A stretch of 64,000 nt of DNA. It comes from Rhodobacterales bacterium HKCCA1288. Lineage in GTDB: Bacteria; Pseudomonadota; Alphaproteobacteria; Rhodobacterales; Rhodobacteraceae. Both the position numbers and the translations under genes were made by a program. The notes below the pieces were generated by a model, which searched no databases, was not told where the DNA came from, and saw only the letters and a program-made list of their open reading frames with translations. Within the stretch, counting starts at the first letter, position 1. The number at the start of each line of letters is the position of its first letter. The stretch lies in NCBI GenBank assembly GCA_015693905.1, contig CP065161.1:434001-498000 (forward strand), in the 5' to 3' direction. Of this stretch, positions 26,443 to 36,179 are shown one piece after another.

Positions 26443-27315
26443 ATGACAGAGGCCACCAAAGGCGTTTTGGCGATGGTGGGGGCCTGTGTGATTTGGGGCT
26501 TCTCCGCGCTTTACTATAAATTATTGGCCGATATCCCGCCGTTGGAGGTTTTGGCGCATCGCACGCTGTGGTCGGTCTTTGTCTTTATTGGCGTGCTTGC
26601 GTTGCAATCGCGACTGGGTGAATTGCGCCGCGCCTTGTCGGGCGGGCGGTCGTTTTTATTGATCGGGGCTGCGGCCTTGATGATTTCAACAAATTGGTTT
26701 TTCTTCATTTTTTCCATCCAAACAGGCCATTTGATGCAAAGCTCGCTTGGCTATTACATCTTTCCTTTGGTGGCTGTGGCGCTTGGTGCGATTGTGTTGA
26801 AAGAGCGCCTTTCGCGGTCAAAAAAAATCGCCGTTCTTTTGGCGGCCATTGCGGTTGTGCAATTGACCCTCGGTCTTGGGGTGGCGCCATGGATTTCGCT
26901 GATCTTGGCCTTCACATTCGGCCTTTATGGTCTGATCAAACGCTATGTCGCGGCGGGGCCGGTTGTATCGGTCACGGCTGAGGTGTTTTTGCTGATGCCA
27001 ATCGCGCTTGCCTATCTGGTCTGGTTGGGGCGGGTTGAGGGCGTCTTTGGCGCTGATCTGATCCAATCGGGGCTGTTGATCTTGTCTGGCCCTTTGACCG
27101 CGGCACCTTTGATTTTGTTCTCCTACGCGTCAAAGCGTGCGGCCCTCTCAACGATTGGTTTGGTGCAATATCTGAACCCCACGCTGCAATTCACGATTGC
27201 CGTGGTCATTTTTGGTGAGGTTCTCACCCTGTGGCACGCGATTGCCTTTGCGTTGATTTGGACAGGTCTTGCGATCTATTCGGTGGGGGCCATGCGCCCT
27301 CAGGCCGCGCGATAG
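26443..27315 (+). CDS. rarD: EamA-family transporter RarD
   Basis: A 290-residue inner membrane protein of the drug/metabolite transporter superfamily with about ten membrane helices. It begins with MVGACVIWGFSALYYKLLAD and has HRTLWSVFVFIGVLA, QSSLGYYIFPLVAVALGAI and LGLVQYLNPTLQF-like (IGLVQYLNPTLQFTIAVVIF) stretches that mark the RarD subgroup. The substrate is unknown (chloramphenicol sensitivity gave the name). The start at 26443 was preferred because the helix follows at once. It overlaps the convergent LOG gene by 16 bases. Confidence 0.87.
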   Translation: MTEATKGVLAMVGACVIWGFSALYYKLLADIPPLEVLAHRTLWSVFVFIGVLALQSRLGELRRALSGGRSFLLIGAAALMISTNWFFFIFSIQTGHLMQSSLGYYIFPLVAVALGAIVLKERLSRSKKIAVLLAAIAVVQLTLGLGVAPWISLILAFTFGLYGLIKRYVAAGPVVSVTAEVFLLMPIALAYLVWLGRVEGVFGADLIQSGLLILSGPLTAAPLILFSYASKRAALSTIGLVQYLNPTLQFTIAVVIFGEVLTLWHAIAFALIWTGLAIYSVGAMRPQAAR

Positions 27316-27854
27316 GTGTTAAGCCGCGCCAAGATATCGGCAGGCGTATCTGCCGTTTCCACAAAGCCCAACAGGCTGGCATCGGCAAAGCCATCTGTGA
27401 CCACATGGTGCAAAAGATCGGTCAGCCTGTCCCAATAGCCCGCGGTGTTCATGAGGATAATGGGCTTATCATGGAGGCCCAATTGCCGCCATGTCAGCAC
27501 TTCAAAAAACTCGTCCAAGCTGCCAGCGCCACCTGGCATCATCACGACCGCATCGCAATTCATGAACATCACCTTTTTGCGCTCATGCATGGTTTCGGTG
27601 ATAACAAAACGTGTCAGGTCGCGTTTGCCGACCTCACGCGCCATCAGATGAGTTGGGATGACCCCGAATGTGTCACCCCCTGCCTCTTGCGCGGCGCGGG
27701 CGATATGCCCCATCAGCCCGACATCACCCGCCCCGTAAACAAGGCGCATTCCCGCCCTTGCAATTGCAAGGCCTAAGTCACGCGCGGCCTTTGCATAAAG
27801 GGGATTTACCCCGTCCCGCGCGCCACAAAAGACACAAACTGAAAAATCGCGCAT
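27300..27854 (-). CDS. LOG family protein (TIGR00730, nucleotide 5'-monophosphate phosphoribohydrolase-like)
   Basis: A 184-residue Rossmann-like protein. It has SVCVFCGARDGVNPLYAKAA at the N-terminus, LVYGAGDVGLMGHIARAA, and MMPGGAGSLDEFFEVLTW near residue 95. The family catalytic motif is PGGxGTxxE; here the threonine is a serine, a conservative change, and the glutamate is kept. Family members release ribose 5-phosphate from cytokinin-type or other nucleoside monophosphates. The start at 27854 fits the family N-terminus; the open frame upstream is not family-like. Confidence 0.88.
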   Translation of the reverse strand: MRDFSVCVFCGARDGVNPLYAKAARDLGLAIARAGMRLVYGAGDVGLMGHIARAAQEAGGDTFGVIPTHLMAREVGKRDLTRFVITETMHERKKVMFMNCDAVVMMPGGAGSLDEFFEVLTWRQLGLHDKPIILMNTAGYWDRLTDLLHHVVTDGFADASLLGFVETADTPADILARLNTYRAA

Positions 27855-27942
27855 CGGGCCTATCCTTTGGTTTTTGCATATTGGGTTGGTTCTGTGATAG
27901 CCGCCTTCGGCAAAGGGCTCAACTGTTGCGGCGCTGTCAGTG

Positions 27943-27960
27943 TGACACAGTTTTGTGTCA
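27943..27960. promoter_or_regulatory. Dyad in the LOG/LysM divergent region
   Basis: TGACACA and TGTGTCA form a perfect 7-base inverted repeat around GTTT, between the divergent starts at 27854 and 28065. It could be an operator for either gene or a small hairpin. No regulator is indicated nearby. Confidence 0.3.
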
Positions 27961-28064
27961 GATAGGTTTCGCAACATCTTGCGGATGGTGCTAAGCGTGG
28001 TGCAATATCTGCGTAAGCCCTTGGGTTTGGGGATAAATCTATACGCCCGCAATGCGGTGCGATC

Positions 28065-29351
28065 ATGAAGGTAGAAAATATGGCAAACGGGTCAAAAATG
28101 GCGGGCGGTTTGTCGGGGGTTGGGATGGGCATTATTGCCCTTGCCATCGCCGCTTTGGGTTTTTTGGGCTGGCAAGTGGTAAACGAAGACCGCGCTGGTG
28201 ACGAGGCCGTAGCAGAGGTACCCGCCGTGGCAGATGACGCCACAAGCAGCACGGAAGCGCCAGAGCCCGCAGAAGAAGCGGCTGCGGAAGAGGCCAGTTC
28301 AGAGGCCACCGAAGAAACCTCGGCGACTGAGGAAACCGCCGCCACTGAGGAAACCGCTGGCACTGAGGAAACTGCAAGCGAAGAAACCGCTGGCACTGAG
28401 GAAACCGCCGCGACTGAGGAAACTGCAAGCGAAGAAACCACCGCGCCCGAGACATCTTCGGCTGCGCAAGTTGCGGCAGATGTCGCTGAGGCCGTGGTGA
28501 CGACCACGCCTGTTTTGGATGTCATCCGTGTCTCGCCCGATGGCATGACCGTGATCGCCGGCAGCGCGATGCCAAATGCCGAGATTTATCTCTTGCTCGA
28601 TGGGGTTGATAACGCTGATGCCGCTGCGGACCGCGCGGGCAATTTCGTGCTTTTGTCCAAACTTGTCCCTTCGGACAGTCCGCGTCTTTTGTCGGTCGAA
28701 GCGACCGATGAGACAGGTGCGCGGGTGGCTGCAGCACAAACCTTGGTCGTGGCGCCGATTGCCGCTCCAGTGACTGTTGCAGAGGCCACAGACGAGGCGG
28801 AAACAGTGACCCAAAGCACCACAACGCCCATCGTTTTGCAATCAGACGGGCAGGGCGTTTCCCTGGTGCAAGGTGGCAGCACTGATGGCGTGGCCCTCAG
28901 CATTGACACGGTCAGCTATTCCAGTGCGGGGGATGTTCAAATTGCGGGGCGTGCCGATAGCGGCGCTGCTTTGCGGGTTTACCTCAACAACGCGCTTGTG
29001 GCTGAGGTGACAGGAGGTGACGATGGCACATGGCGCGCCGATGTCGCCAATGTTGCCGCAGGGGCCTATGATCTGCGCGTGGATCAACTGGCCGCAGATG
29101 GCACAGTGATCGCGCGGTCTGAAACCCGCTTTATCCGCGAGGCTGCGGCTGAGATTGCAGATGCCGCAGGTGGTGCGCAAAACGCCATTCGTGTGGTAAC
29201 GGTTGAACGCGGCTTTACGCTTTGGGGAATTGCCGAAAATATGTTGGGGTCTGGCTTTGACTATGTTCAGATTTTCAATGCCAACCGCGACCAAATTCGG
29301 GATCCCGATCTGATTTATCCGGGTCAGGTCTTCACCATCCCTGCGCAATAG
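28065..29351 (+). CDS. Membrane-anchored LysM peptidoglycan-binding protein with TEET repeats
   Basis: A 428-residue protein, inferred to be anchored by one N-terminal helix (about residues 19-37) with the rest in the periplasm. Residues 42-130 are acidic and Ala/Thr/Glu-rich, including tandem TEETA units. Two Ig-like or carbohydrate-binding-like beta domains follow (DVIRVSPDGMTVIAGSAMPN and DTVSYSSAGDVQIAGRADSG). The C-terminal LysM domain (about 377-428) starts VVTVERGFTLWGIAENMLG and ends IYPGQVFTIPAQ. Similar LysM proteins are common in Rhodobacteraceae, with roles at the cell wall. An ATG at 28080 with AAGG upstream is an alternative start. The repeat DNA makes length variation between strains likely. 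Confidence 0.82.
   Translation: MKVENMANGSKMAGGLSGVGMGIIALAIAALGFLGWQVVNEDRAGDEAVAEVPAVADDATSSTEAPEPAEEAAAEEASSEATEETSATEETAATEETAGTEETASEETAGTEETAATEETASEETTAPETSSAAQVAADVAEAVVTTTPVLDVIRVSPDGMTVIAGSAMPNAEIYLLLDGVDNADAAADRAGNFVLLSKLVPSDSPRLLSVEATDETGARVAAAQTLVVAPIAAPVTVAEATDEAETVTQSTTTPIVLQSDGQGVSLVQGGSTDGVALSIDTVSYSSAGDVQIAGRADSGAALRVYLNNALVAEVTGGDDGTWRADVANVAAGAYDLRVDQLAADGTVIARSETRFIREAAAEIADAAGGAQNAIRVVTVERGFTLWGIAENMLGSGFDYVQIFNANRDQIRDPDLIYPGQVFTIPAQ
28308..28439 (+). repeat. In-frame tandem repeat encoding TEETA units
   Basis: About 132 bases of GAGGAAACxGC-type units give (A/T/S)TEETA(A/G/S) peptides in register. A larger duplicated block, TEETAGTEETASEE then TEETAATEETASEE, is visible at residues 95-125. 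The unit is a multiple of three, so copy-number change would keep the frame. Confidence 0.85.
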
Positions 29352-29378
29352 GTCGCGGGGGCAGGGGCAGGATCGCAC

Positions 29379-29409
29379 AAGCGGGGCTCTGGTCATCAGC
29401 GCCCCGCTT
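29379..29409 (+). terminator. Possible terminator after the LysM gene
   Basis: AAGCGGGGC (29379-29387) pairs with GCCCCGCTT (29401-29409) around a 13-base loop, followed by a modest T-rich tract. It lies between the LysM stop and the ABC exporter start. Confidence 0.5.
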
Positions 29410-29451
29410 CTTTACGTTTGGGTCACCTGACCAAACCCGAGTCTCCAAATA

Positions 29452-31284
29452 ATGACCGCACCACATACAAACGGGCCAGCGATTGATCCTGAAAGTCGCG
29501 CCTCTAGCATGATCACCTTGCGCAAGGTGGGGCCTTATCTCTGGCCCAAAGAGATGCCATGGGTGAAATATAGGGTTGTCTTTGCCCTTGCCGCCTTGGT
29601 GGTTGCCAAATTGGTCGCGGTTGCGGGGCCTTTTGCCTATAAGGCTGCTGTGGACGCGCTTGGGGGCGATGCCCCAAGCCCCGCTTGGGCCCTTGGCCTT
29701 GGGGCGGTTGGCCTGACTATCGCTTATGGGCTCGCGCGCGCGGGCAATGTTGGCTTTCAGCAATTGCGTGATGTGATTTTTGCCCGTGTTGGGCAGCGCG
29801 CCCTGCGCATGATTGCGATTGAAACCTTCCGTCATATCCATGCCTTATCGATGCGGTTTCACATCACGCGGCGCACAGGGGGCCTAAGCCGCATTATCGA
29901 GCGCGGGGTCAAGGGCGTAGATTTTCTTTTGCGGTTTTTGCTGTTCTCAATCGGGCCGCTGATCCTTGAATTACTGCTAACGGGGATCATCCTCGCCACG
30001 GTGTTTGACATCAGCTATTTGGCGGTTCTGATTGTCACCATTGCCCTCTATGTTTGGTTTACCTTTAAGGTGACAGAATGGCGCGTGAAAATTCGCCGCC
30101 AAATGAATGATCAGGACACCGATGCCAATCAAAAGGCGGTCGATAGTCTTTTGAACTTTGAAACCGTCAAATATTTCAACGCCGAAGAGCGTGAGGCACA
30201 GCGCTATGATCGCGCGATGGCGGGCTATGAAGAGGCGGCGATCAAGACCAATTACTCGCTTGGATTTCTAAACTTCGGCCAATCATTGATCATCACCACG
30301 GGTCTTGTGATTGTGATGATCATGGCGGCTTTGGGGGTTGAGCGGGGCGATTTGACTGTGGGTGATTTCGTCATGGTCAACGCGTTTATGATTCAAATCA
30401 CCATGCCATTGAATTTCTTGGGCACAGTCTATCGCGAAATTCGACAGGCTTTGGTTGATATGGGCGAATTATTCACGCTGCTTGAGCAGCCCGCCGATGT
30501 GCATGACGCCGCTGATGCGCAAGTGCTGAAGGTCAGCCGTGGCAAGGTGGAATTCCGCGCCATTGATTTTTCATATGAAAGCACGCGCGCGATTTTGCAC
30601 GGGGTGGATTTCACCCTAGAGGCAGGTCAAAGTGTGGCACTGGTTGGGCCGTCTGGTTCGGGAAAATCCACCATTGGGCGTTTATTGTTCCGCTTTTACG
30701 ATCCCCAAAAGGGCCAGATTTTGATTGACGGGCAAGATGTCGCCAAGGTGACGCAAAGCTCGCTGCATGACGCCATTGGCGTGGTGCCGCAGGATACGGT
30801 TTTGTTCAATGATACGATTTTCTACAACATCGCCTATGGCCGGCCCGATGCCACCCGTGCCGAGGTAGAGGCCGCCGCAAAATCCGCGAAAATCCATGAT
30901 TTCATCGAAAGCCTGCCCGAAGGCTATGAGACAATCGTGGGGGAGCGGGGGTTAAAGCTCTCTGGGGGTGAAAAGCAGCGCGTGGGAATTGCGCGCACCT
31001 TGTTGAAAGATCCCCCCATTCTTTTGCTCGATGAGGCGACATCGGCCCTTGATACGGAAACCGAGCGCGAGATTCAGGGCCAATTGCGCGCGCTTGGTCA
31101 AGGGCGCAGCGTGATCATGATTGCGCATCGCCTGTCGACTGTGGTGGATGCGGATTTGATCATGGTGCTTGAAAAAGGCGTTGTTGTAGAACGGGGACGC
31201 CACGATGATTTGGTTGCCGCAGGTGGCCGTTATGCGGCCATGTGGGCGCGTCAGATGAGTGAGCAGGAACGCGCGCCCCAATAA
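29452..31284 (+). CDS. ATM1/HMT1-type ABC exporter (fused membrane and ATPase)
   Basis: A 610-residue half-transporter. Residues 1 to about 340 are the membrane domain with six helices and the ATM1-like stretch NQKAVDSLLNFETVKYFNAE. The ATPase has Walker A VGPSGSGKST near residue 400, signature LSGGEKQRVGIART and Walker B ILLLDEATSALD, with the H-loop in MIAHRLSTVVDA. Bacterial ATM1-like exporters move glutathione-linked metal or persulfide species from the cytoplasm. An internal start at 29509 (MITLRKVGPYLWP) is possible. It converges with the RND permease gene 15 bases away. Confidence 0.88.
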   Translation: MTAPHTNGPAIDPESRASSMITLRKVGPYLWPKEMPWVKYRVVFALAALVVAKLVAVAGPFAYKAAVDALGGDAPSPAWALGLGAVGLTIAYGLARAGNVGFQQLRDVIFARVGQRALRMIAIETFRHIHALSMRFHITRRTGGLSRIIERGVKGVDFLLRFLLFSIGPLILELLLTGIILATVFDISYLAVLIVTIALYVWFTFKVTEWRVKIRRQMNDQDTDANQKAVDSLLNFETVKYFNAEEREAQRYDRAMAGYEEAAIKTNYSLGFLNFGQSLIITTGLVIVMIMAALGVERGDLTVGDFVMVNAFMIQITMPLNFLGTVYREIRQALVDMGELFTLLEQPADVHDAADAQVLKVSRGKVEFRAIDFSYESTRAILHGVDFTLEAGQSVALVGPSGSGKSTIGRLLFRFYDPQKGQILIDGQDVAKVTQSSLHDAIGVVPQDTVLFNDTIFYNIAYGRPDATRAEVEAAAKSAKIHDFIESLPEGYETIVGERGLKLSGGEKQRVGIARTLLKDPPILLLDEATSALDTETEREIQGQLRALGQGRSVIMIAHRLSTVVDADLIMVLEKGVVVERGRHDDLVAAGGRYAAMWARQMSEQERAPQ

Positions 31285-31292
31285 GGGGCGCG
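31272..31292. terminator. Stop-codon hairpin between convergent exporter genes
   Basis: CGCGCCCC and GGGGCGCG form an 8-base-pair stem around AATAA, so the exporter's TAA stop lies in the loop. The convergent RND gene ends eight bases further on. The stem could serve as a bidirectional terminator, though there is no clear T-run. Confidence 0.45.
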
Positions 31293-31299
31293 ATTGTCT

Positions 31300-34200
31300 T
31301 TACTGTGCGGCGTGAACGGTCGGGCCTGCAGGTTTTGTCTTTTGATCTTCGGCTGTGTCATCCTCCCACAAGATGAGGGGGTTTGCCGTTTCCAATGCCG
31401 CGCGCGCCAAAGCGTAATCTTGGGTGCGTTGTGACAAGCGCGCCGCGCCAATGCGCGCCAAGGCCTGCGCAATCCAGCCTAAAATTTCATTCCACCAGAC
31501 CCGCACCGCCAAAAGCGATGGCGTGAAGACCAAAGTCAGAACTGTGGCAATGCCCAATCCAAAGACCACTGCCGTGGCAAGGTTTTTCCACCACAGGGCA
31601 GTCGGGCTATCAATCGTGTAACCGCCATTTGCAAAATCAAGGCTGATGCCAAACATCATCGGCGCAAGCCCCGCCATCGTGGTGATGGTGGTCAAAAGAA
31701 CAGGGCGAATGCGCGCCTCGACCGTGCGGATGATCGCCTCAATCGGGGCCAGATAGCGGCTATATTCTTGATAGGTGTCAATCAGAACAATGTTATTGTT
31801 CACCACAATACCCGCCAAGGCGACAATGCCCGTGCCCGTCATGATGATCGAAAAGCTTTGCCCCATGGTCAAAAGCCCGATCAATACCCCTGCGGTCGAC
31901 AAGACAACCGCCAGAAGCACCAGAACCGAATTGTAAAACGAATTGAACTGCGCCAGCAGGATGATGAACATCAAGCCCAATGAGGCCGCAAAGGCCTGAG
32001 ATAAGAAGGCTTGACTTTCGGCTTGCTCGGCTTGGTCGCCGCCCCATTGCCAATTCACGCCATCGGGCAAAATTGTGCCTTTTTCTAATGCGGCGGTGAT
32101 ATGGGCAATCCGTTCATTGGCCGTGATAGGCGTCAGGGTAACATCGCCGTTTAATGCATCGTCAAACTCGGCGCGGCTTACGCCTTCGGCCAAGGAATGA
32201 AGCACATAGTCGCGCCCATCTATGCTGAATTCAGCGGGCCTGTTGGCGTGTTCAGGCGCCGCATTGCGCAGCAATCCCAAGTCACGATCCCCGATCGTCA
32301 CCCGCATAAGGCCCGAGATAACATCGGCCTTCACGTGAAAGATGCGCGATTGATCAAGGCGTTTGATCTCGGCCAAACGGCGCACGGGTTCCCATGTGAC
32401 GAAATTTGACAGGGGCACCAATCCATCTGCGGTGCGCACGCGCAAAGTGTCTAGGGTCGACAGGACGCGGGCATCTTCTGGAAAACGCACGCGAATTTCA
32501 ATCTCATCATCCGATGTCGGTACGCGCATCCGATCAAGCAAAATCCCGCGCGTGACCAATTGCACCATAGCGCCCACTGTGGCCACATTCGCGCCATAGC
32601 GGCCTGCGGCCTCGACATCGACATTGATCTGCCAATCAATCCCCGGAAGGGGCAGGGTATCTTCGATGAGGGTCAGCCCTTCGAGGCTCTCGAAATAGGC
32701 ATGAACGTCTGCCGTAGCTTGCTGAAGCTGCACCCAGTCATCGCCTGTTAGTTCGAGATCAATCGGCTTGCCGTTGGCAGGGCCATTGGCCTGCTCGAAT
32801 ATCTCGGTATGGATGCCCGGAATGGTGTCCAACTCCGCTTGGATCGCATCAAGGATGATATTGCCATCGGCCCGCGTGCCCCAAGGGGCGAGGTCGATTT
32901 GAACCTGACCGATTGTGTCTTCAGGGGCGCTTGCGCCGCCTGTGTTATTGTTCAATCCGCCATCACCCGAAAAGGCAAAGACATCGCGCACGCCCTCGAA
33001 CCCAAGCACCCGCGCCTCGACCTGTGCGACCAAAGCGTCTTTTTCTTCGACCGACAGATTGCCGCGCGCGCGCACATAGACAATTGCGTTTTCAGGCTCG
33101 GTCTCCACGAAGAAATCCACGCCGTTATTGTTGGCCCCGTAATAGCTGAAGGTCACGACAACAAAGCCCAAAACCGCGGCAATGGTCAAAACGGGGGCAA
33201 ACGGGTTGCCCACCAAACGCTCGATCAGCAGGCCAAATCTTGTGCGTTTATATCCGCCCTCAACCCGTTCCACCACGCGCGGGCGGATCAATGTACCCAT
33301 GACAACCGACATGGCCAAACCTGTAACCGAAAAAGCCAAAACGCCCGGCAGAATCGCAAGAAGGGCGGGGGTGTCTGGCCCTGCGCCACCGCCACGCATA
33401 ACCATCAAAGCGGATTGAAACAGGGCAAACCCCACCACAACCGCAAGAGCGATGCGAATGGCGCGACTTGGCACAAGGCGCATCAACAGCACACCAAAGC
33501 GATCCGCGCTGCGCGACAGACGGGCGGCAACGCCCCCCATCACGGGCAGATAGACCAGCGCTACAATCAGAGAGGCCGAGAGAACAAAGATCAACGTGAC
33601 GGGGAGCATCCCCATAAATTCACCCGGAACCCCAGGCCAGAATAGCATCGGCAGAAAGGCGCAAAGCGTGGTCGCAGTTGAAGATATAACGGGCCAGAAC
33701 ATCCGCTTTGCGGCATCAGTATAGGCCTGCATAGGGCGCGCGCCCTCAGCAAGGCGTTTGTCGGCATATTCGACCACAACAATCGCGCCATCAACGAGCA
33801 TCCCAACGGCCAAGATCAGGCCGAACATCACGATATTTGAAACCGCGATGCCCATGATGCCCAGAAAGATAAAGCACAATAAGAATGAGGTGGGGATGGC
33901 AAAGCCCACAAGAAGCGCCGATCTTGTGCCAAGCGTGGCCAGAACAACGATCATCACAAGCGCGATTGCAGTCAAAACCGACCCTTCAAGCTGTGCCACC
34001 ATCGAGGCCACGGTTTTGGATTGATCCAAGGAGGTGGTGATATGAACGGCGGCGCGTAATTCTTCGGGCCATTCCGCCTCGAAGGCGGCCACTTCTTGGC
34101 GCACCAATTCGGCGGTGTCTATAATGTTAAACCCTTGGCGTTTGACGACCTGAAGCGCAATCGTGGGGTTTCCGTTAAAGCGCGCAGCGCCCGTGCGATC

Positions 34201-34995
34201 CTCATAGGTGAGGCGAATTTGCGCCAAATCCCCTAAGGTCACAACGCGGTCACCATTTACCTTGACGGGCAAATCATAAACGTCTTGCGGACTTTCAAAC
34301 GAGGATGGAATGCGCACAGATAAGGCACCCGTTGGGGTGTCGACCACGCCTGCCGCGATCAATTGGTTGTTGTTCACAACTGCCGAAATCAATTCCTGCG
34401 CCGTGACATTATAGGCCTCTAGCGAGAGCGGGTCGATCAAGACCTCCAACATCTCATCGCGCGCGCCTGCAATCCCCGCCTCCAAAATAGGCGACAACCC
34501 CTCAAGCCGTGTTTGCAAATCCTGCGCAAGGCGGATCAATGTGCGCTCGGGCGCGTTGCCAGACAGCGCCACGATGATGATTGGAAATTCCGAAAAATTG
34601 ATTTCATTGATGGAATAGTTCTCCGCCCCTTGCGGGAATTGCGTCTCGGCGCGGTTCATGGCATCGCGCACATCGGCAATGGTTGCGGATTTATCCCATC
34701 CAAATTCAAACTCGATAAAGATCCCCGCATACCCTTCGGCGGCGGTGGAGTTGATGGATTTCAATCCATCGAGATCTTGAAACTCGGCCTCCATCGGACG
34801 CACCAATTGGCGCTCGCTATCCTCTGCGGAAATGCCGGGGAAGGGGACAGAAACAAACAAACCGGGAATATCAATGTCAGGTTCACCCTCTTTGGGCAGT
34901 CCGACATAGGCGGCCGCACCAACTGTCAGCGACAAAACGATAAAGGCCACGACCATCCGCGCACGGGCGGCGGCCCAATCGATGATCCCGGTCAT
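31300..34995 (-). CDS. RND efflux system permease
   Basis: A 1231-residue inner-membrane proton-driven pump of the AcrB/HAE type. The N-terminus carries a helix (MVVAFIVLSLTVGAAAYVGL) and early porter domain GEPDIDIPGLFVSVPFPGIS. The proton-relay helix appears as LAVGMLVDGAIVVVEYAD near residue 400, and the later helix as GIVALAGIVVNNNIVLIDTY near 1070. It is about 190 residues longer than the usual 1040; the extra sequence is in the mid-protein membrane region around residues 500-610 and at the C-terminus. Its start overlaps the adaptor stop by four bases. No outer-membrane TolC gene is adjacent. Confidence 0.9.
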   Translation of the reverse strand: MTGIIDWAAARARMVVAFIVLSLTVGAAAYVGLPKEGEPDIDIPGLFVSVPFPGISAEDSERQLVRPMEAEFQDLDGLKSINSTAAEGYAGIFIEFEFGWDKSATIADVRDAMNRAETQFPQGAENYSINEINFSEFPIIIVALSGNAPERTLIRLAQDLQTRLEGLSPILEAGIAGARDEMLEVLIDPLSLEAYNVTAQELISAVVNNNQLIAAGVVDTPTGALSVRIPSSFESPQDVYDLPVKVNGDRVVTLGDLAQIRLTYEDRTGAARFNGNPTIALQVVKRQGFNIIDTAELVRQEVAAFEAEWPEELRAAVHITTSLDQSKTVASMVAQLEGSVLTAIALVMIVVLATLGTRSALLVGFAIPTSFLLCFIFLGIMGIAVSNIVMFGLILAVGMLVDGAIVVVEYADKRLAEGARPMQAYTDAAKRMFWPVISSTATTLCAFLPMLFWPGVPGEFMGMLPVTLIFVLSASLIVALVYLPVMGGVAARLSRSADRFGVLLMRLVPSRAIRIALAVVVGFALFQSALMVMRGGGAGPDTPALLAILPGVLAFSVTGLAMSVVMGTLIRPRVVERVEGGYKRTRFGLLIERLVGNPFAPVLTIAAVLGFVVVTFSYYGANNNGVDFFVETEPENAIVYVRARGNLSVEEKDALVAQVEARVLGFEGVRDVFAFSGDGGLNNNTGGASAPEDTIGQVQIDLAPWGTRADGNIILDAIQAELDTIPGIHTEIFEQANGPANGKPIDLELTGDDWVQLQQATADVHAYFESLEGLTLIEDTLPLPGIDWQINVDVEAAGRYGANVATVGAMVQLVTRGILLDRMRVPTSDDEIEIRVRFPEDARVLSTLDTLRVRTADGLVPLSNFVTWEPVRRLAEIKRLDQSRIFHVKADVISGLMRVTIGDRDLGLLRNAAPEHANRPAEFSIDGRDYVLHSLAEGVSRAEFDDALNGDVTLTPITANERIAHITAALEKGTILPDGVNWQWGGDQAEQAESQAFLSQAFAASLGLMFIILLAQFNSFYNSVLVLLAVVLSTAGVLIGLLTMGQSFSIIMTGTGIVALAGIVVNNNIVLIDTYQEYSRYLAPIEAIIRTVEARIRPVLLTTITTMAGLAPMMFGISLDFANGGYTIDSPTALWWKNLATAVVFGLGIATVLTLVFTPSLLAVRVWWNEILGWIAQALARIGAARLSQRTQDYALARAALETANPLILWEDDTAEDQKTKPAGPTVHAAQ

Positions 34996-36179
34996 TGTGC
35001 CCCTCCAAGCGCGGATCGCGCTGCATCAATCGTGGCATTTTGGCCTGCGGGTATGTCATGGATCGAGACAGGCACGACCTGCCCCCCGTTTGAGACAAAT
35101 TCCTGCCCTACGATGATAATGTCGACCTGCTCAGGCAGCCCTGTGACTAAGGCCCCATCAGGCGTGTCACGCAGGAGGGTGACGGGGTAAAATGCAACGA
35201 GATTATCTTCGGCCACCACACGCAGCCCCAAATCACCCTGATCATCCAAAGTCAGCGCAGAACTTGGCACCAAATGGGCGGCTGTCCCTTCGGTGGCAAT
35301 GGCGATATCGGCACTTTGGCCATCCCCAATGCTGAGATCGGGGTTTTCTGCCTCAATCTCAACGCGGAAGGTGCGGGTTTGCGGATCAGCGGAACGCGCG
35401 ACAAATCGCACAATTCCGTCCACCTCACGCCCATCCACCAGCCGCGTGGTTGCCGTTTGGCCGATGCTGATGCGCGCCAATTCAGCCTCGGGCAGGAACC
35501 CAACGAATTTGATGGGATCAAGATCAATCACCGTGGCGCATAATGCGCCCGGCTGCATCAATGTGCCCAGTTCCGCGGTGTCGCTTTCCAACAGCCCGTT
35601 GAAGGGGGCGCGGATTTCTACGCGGGCCAATTCTTCGGCGGCGCGATCAATGGCCGCCTCAGCCGAGCGCAAGGCGGCCTCTGCACTGCTGAGGCTGGCT
35701 GAGGCGCTGGCCGCGCGTGTCTCAGAGGCAAAACCGCTCTCATTCAGGCGGGTTGCGGCATTGGCGTCAATTTGCGCGGCTGCAAGTTGCGCCTCAGCGG
35801 TGCTGCGCGCGGCCTCAGCCTCGGCGAGGGCTGCGGCGCGGGTGCCTTCATCGATTTGGCACAGAATATCACCTGCGGTCACGGATTGGCCCGCCTTGAT
35901 CGGGTCTGAAATAATCCGACCCGAGGTTTCTGCGCGAATCTCAACAAAGCGCGCGGCCTCGGATCGTCCGCGCAGACGCACGGCATCGGAAATCACCTCA
36001 GCGCGGCTTGGCAAAATCACCACGCGCATCGCATCCCCAAATGTGCCGCTGTCCATTTGCGCGGCCTCAGCCGCCGCAGGGCTTTCACTGTCGCGCCCCA
36101 TCAAGGCATCGCGCTGAAAAATAAGCACATAAAGCGCCGCGCAGACCAAAAGGGCCGTGATGACTGGAAAAATGCGCAT
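34992..36179 (-). CDS. RND efflux periplasmic adaptor (membrane fusion protein)
   Basis: A 395-residue HlyD/AcrA-like adaptor. It has an N-terminal membrane helix (FPVITALLVCAALYVLIF) and a lipoyl-like half near residue 75 (GRIISDPIKAGQSVTAGDIL). A predicted alpha-helical hairpin rich in Ala/Glu runs at about 110-170. The second lipoyl half is RAPFNGLLESDTAELGTLMQ, followed by beta-barrel segments. It is the first gene of the pump operon and diverges from the YfgM-like gene across a 294-base region. Confidence 0.88.
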   Translation of the reverse strand: MRIFPVITALLVCAALYVLIFQRDALMGRDSESPAAAEAAQMDSGTFGDAMRVVILPSRAEVISDAVRLRGRSEAARFVEIRAETSGRIISDPIKAGQSVTAGDILCQIDEGTRAAALAEAEAARSTAEAQLAAAQIDANAATRLNESGFASETRAASASASLSSAEAALRSAEAAIDRAAEELARVEIRAPFNGLLESDTAELGTLMQPGALCATVIDLDPIKFVGFLPEAELARISIGQTATTRLVDGREVDGIVRFVARSADPQTRTFRVEIEAENPDLSIGDGQSADIAIATEGTAAHLVPSSALTLDDQGDLGLRVVAEDNLVAFYPVTLLRDTPDGALVTGLPEQVDIIIVGQEFVSNGGQVVPVSIHDIPAGQNATIDAARSALGGAQ

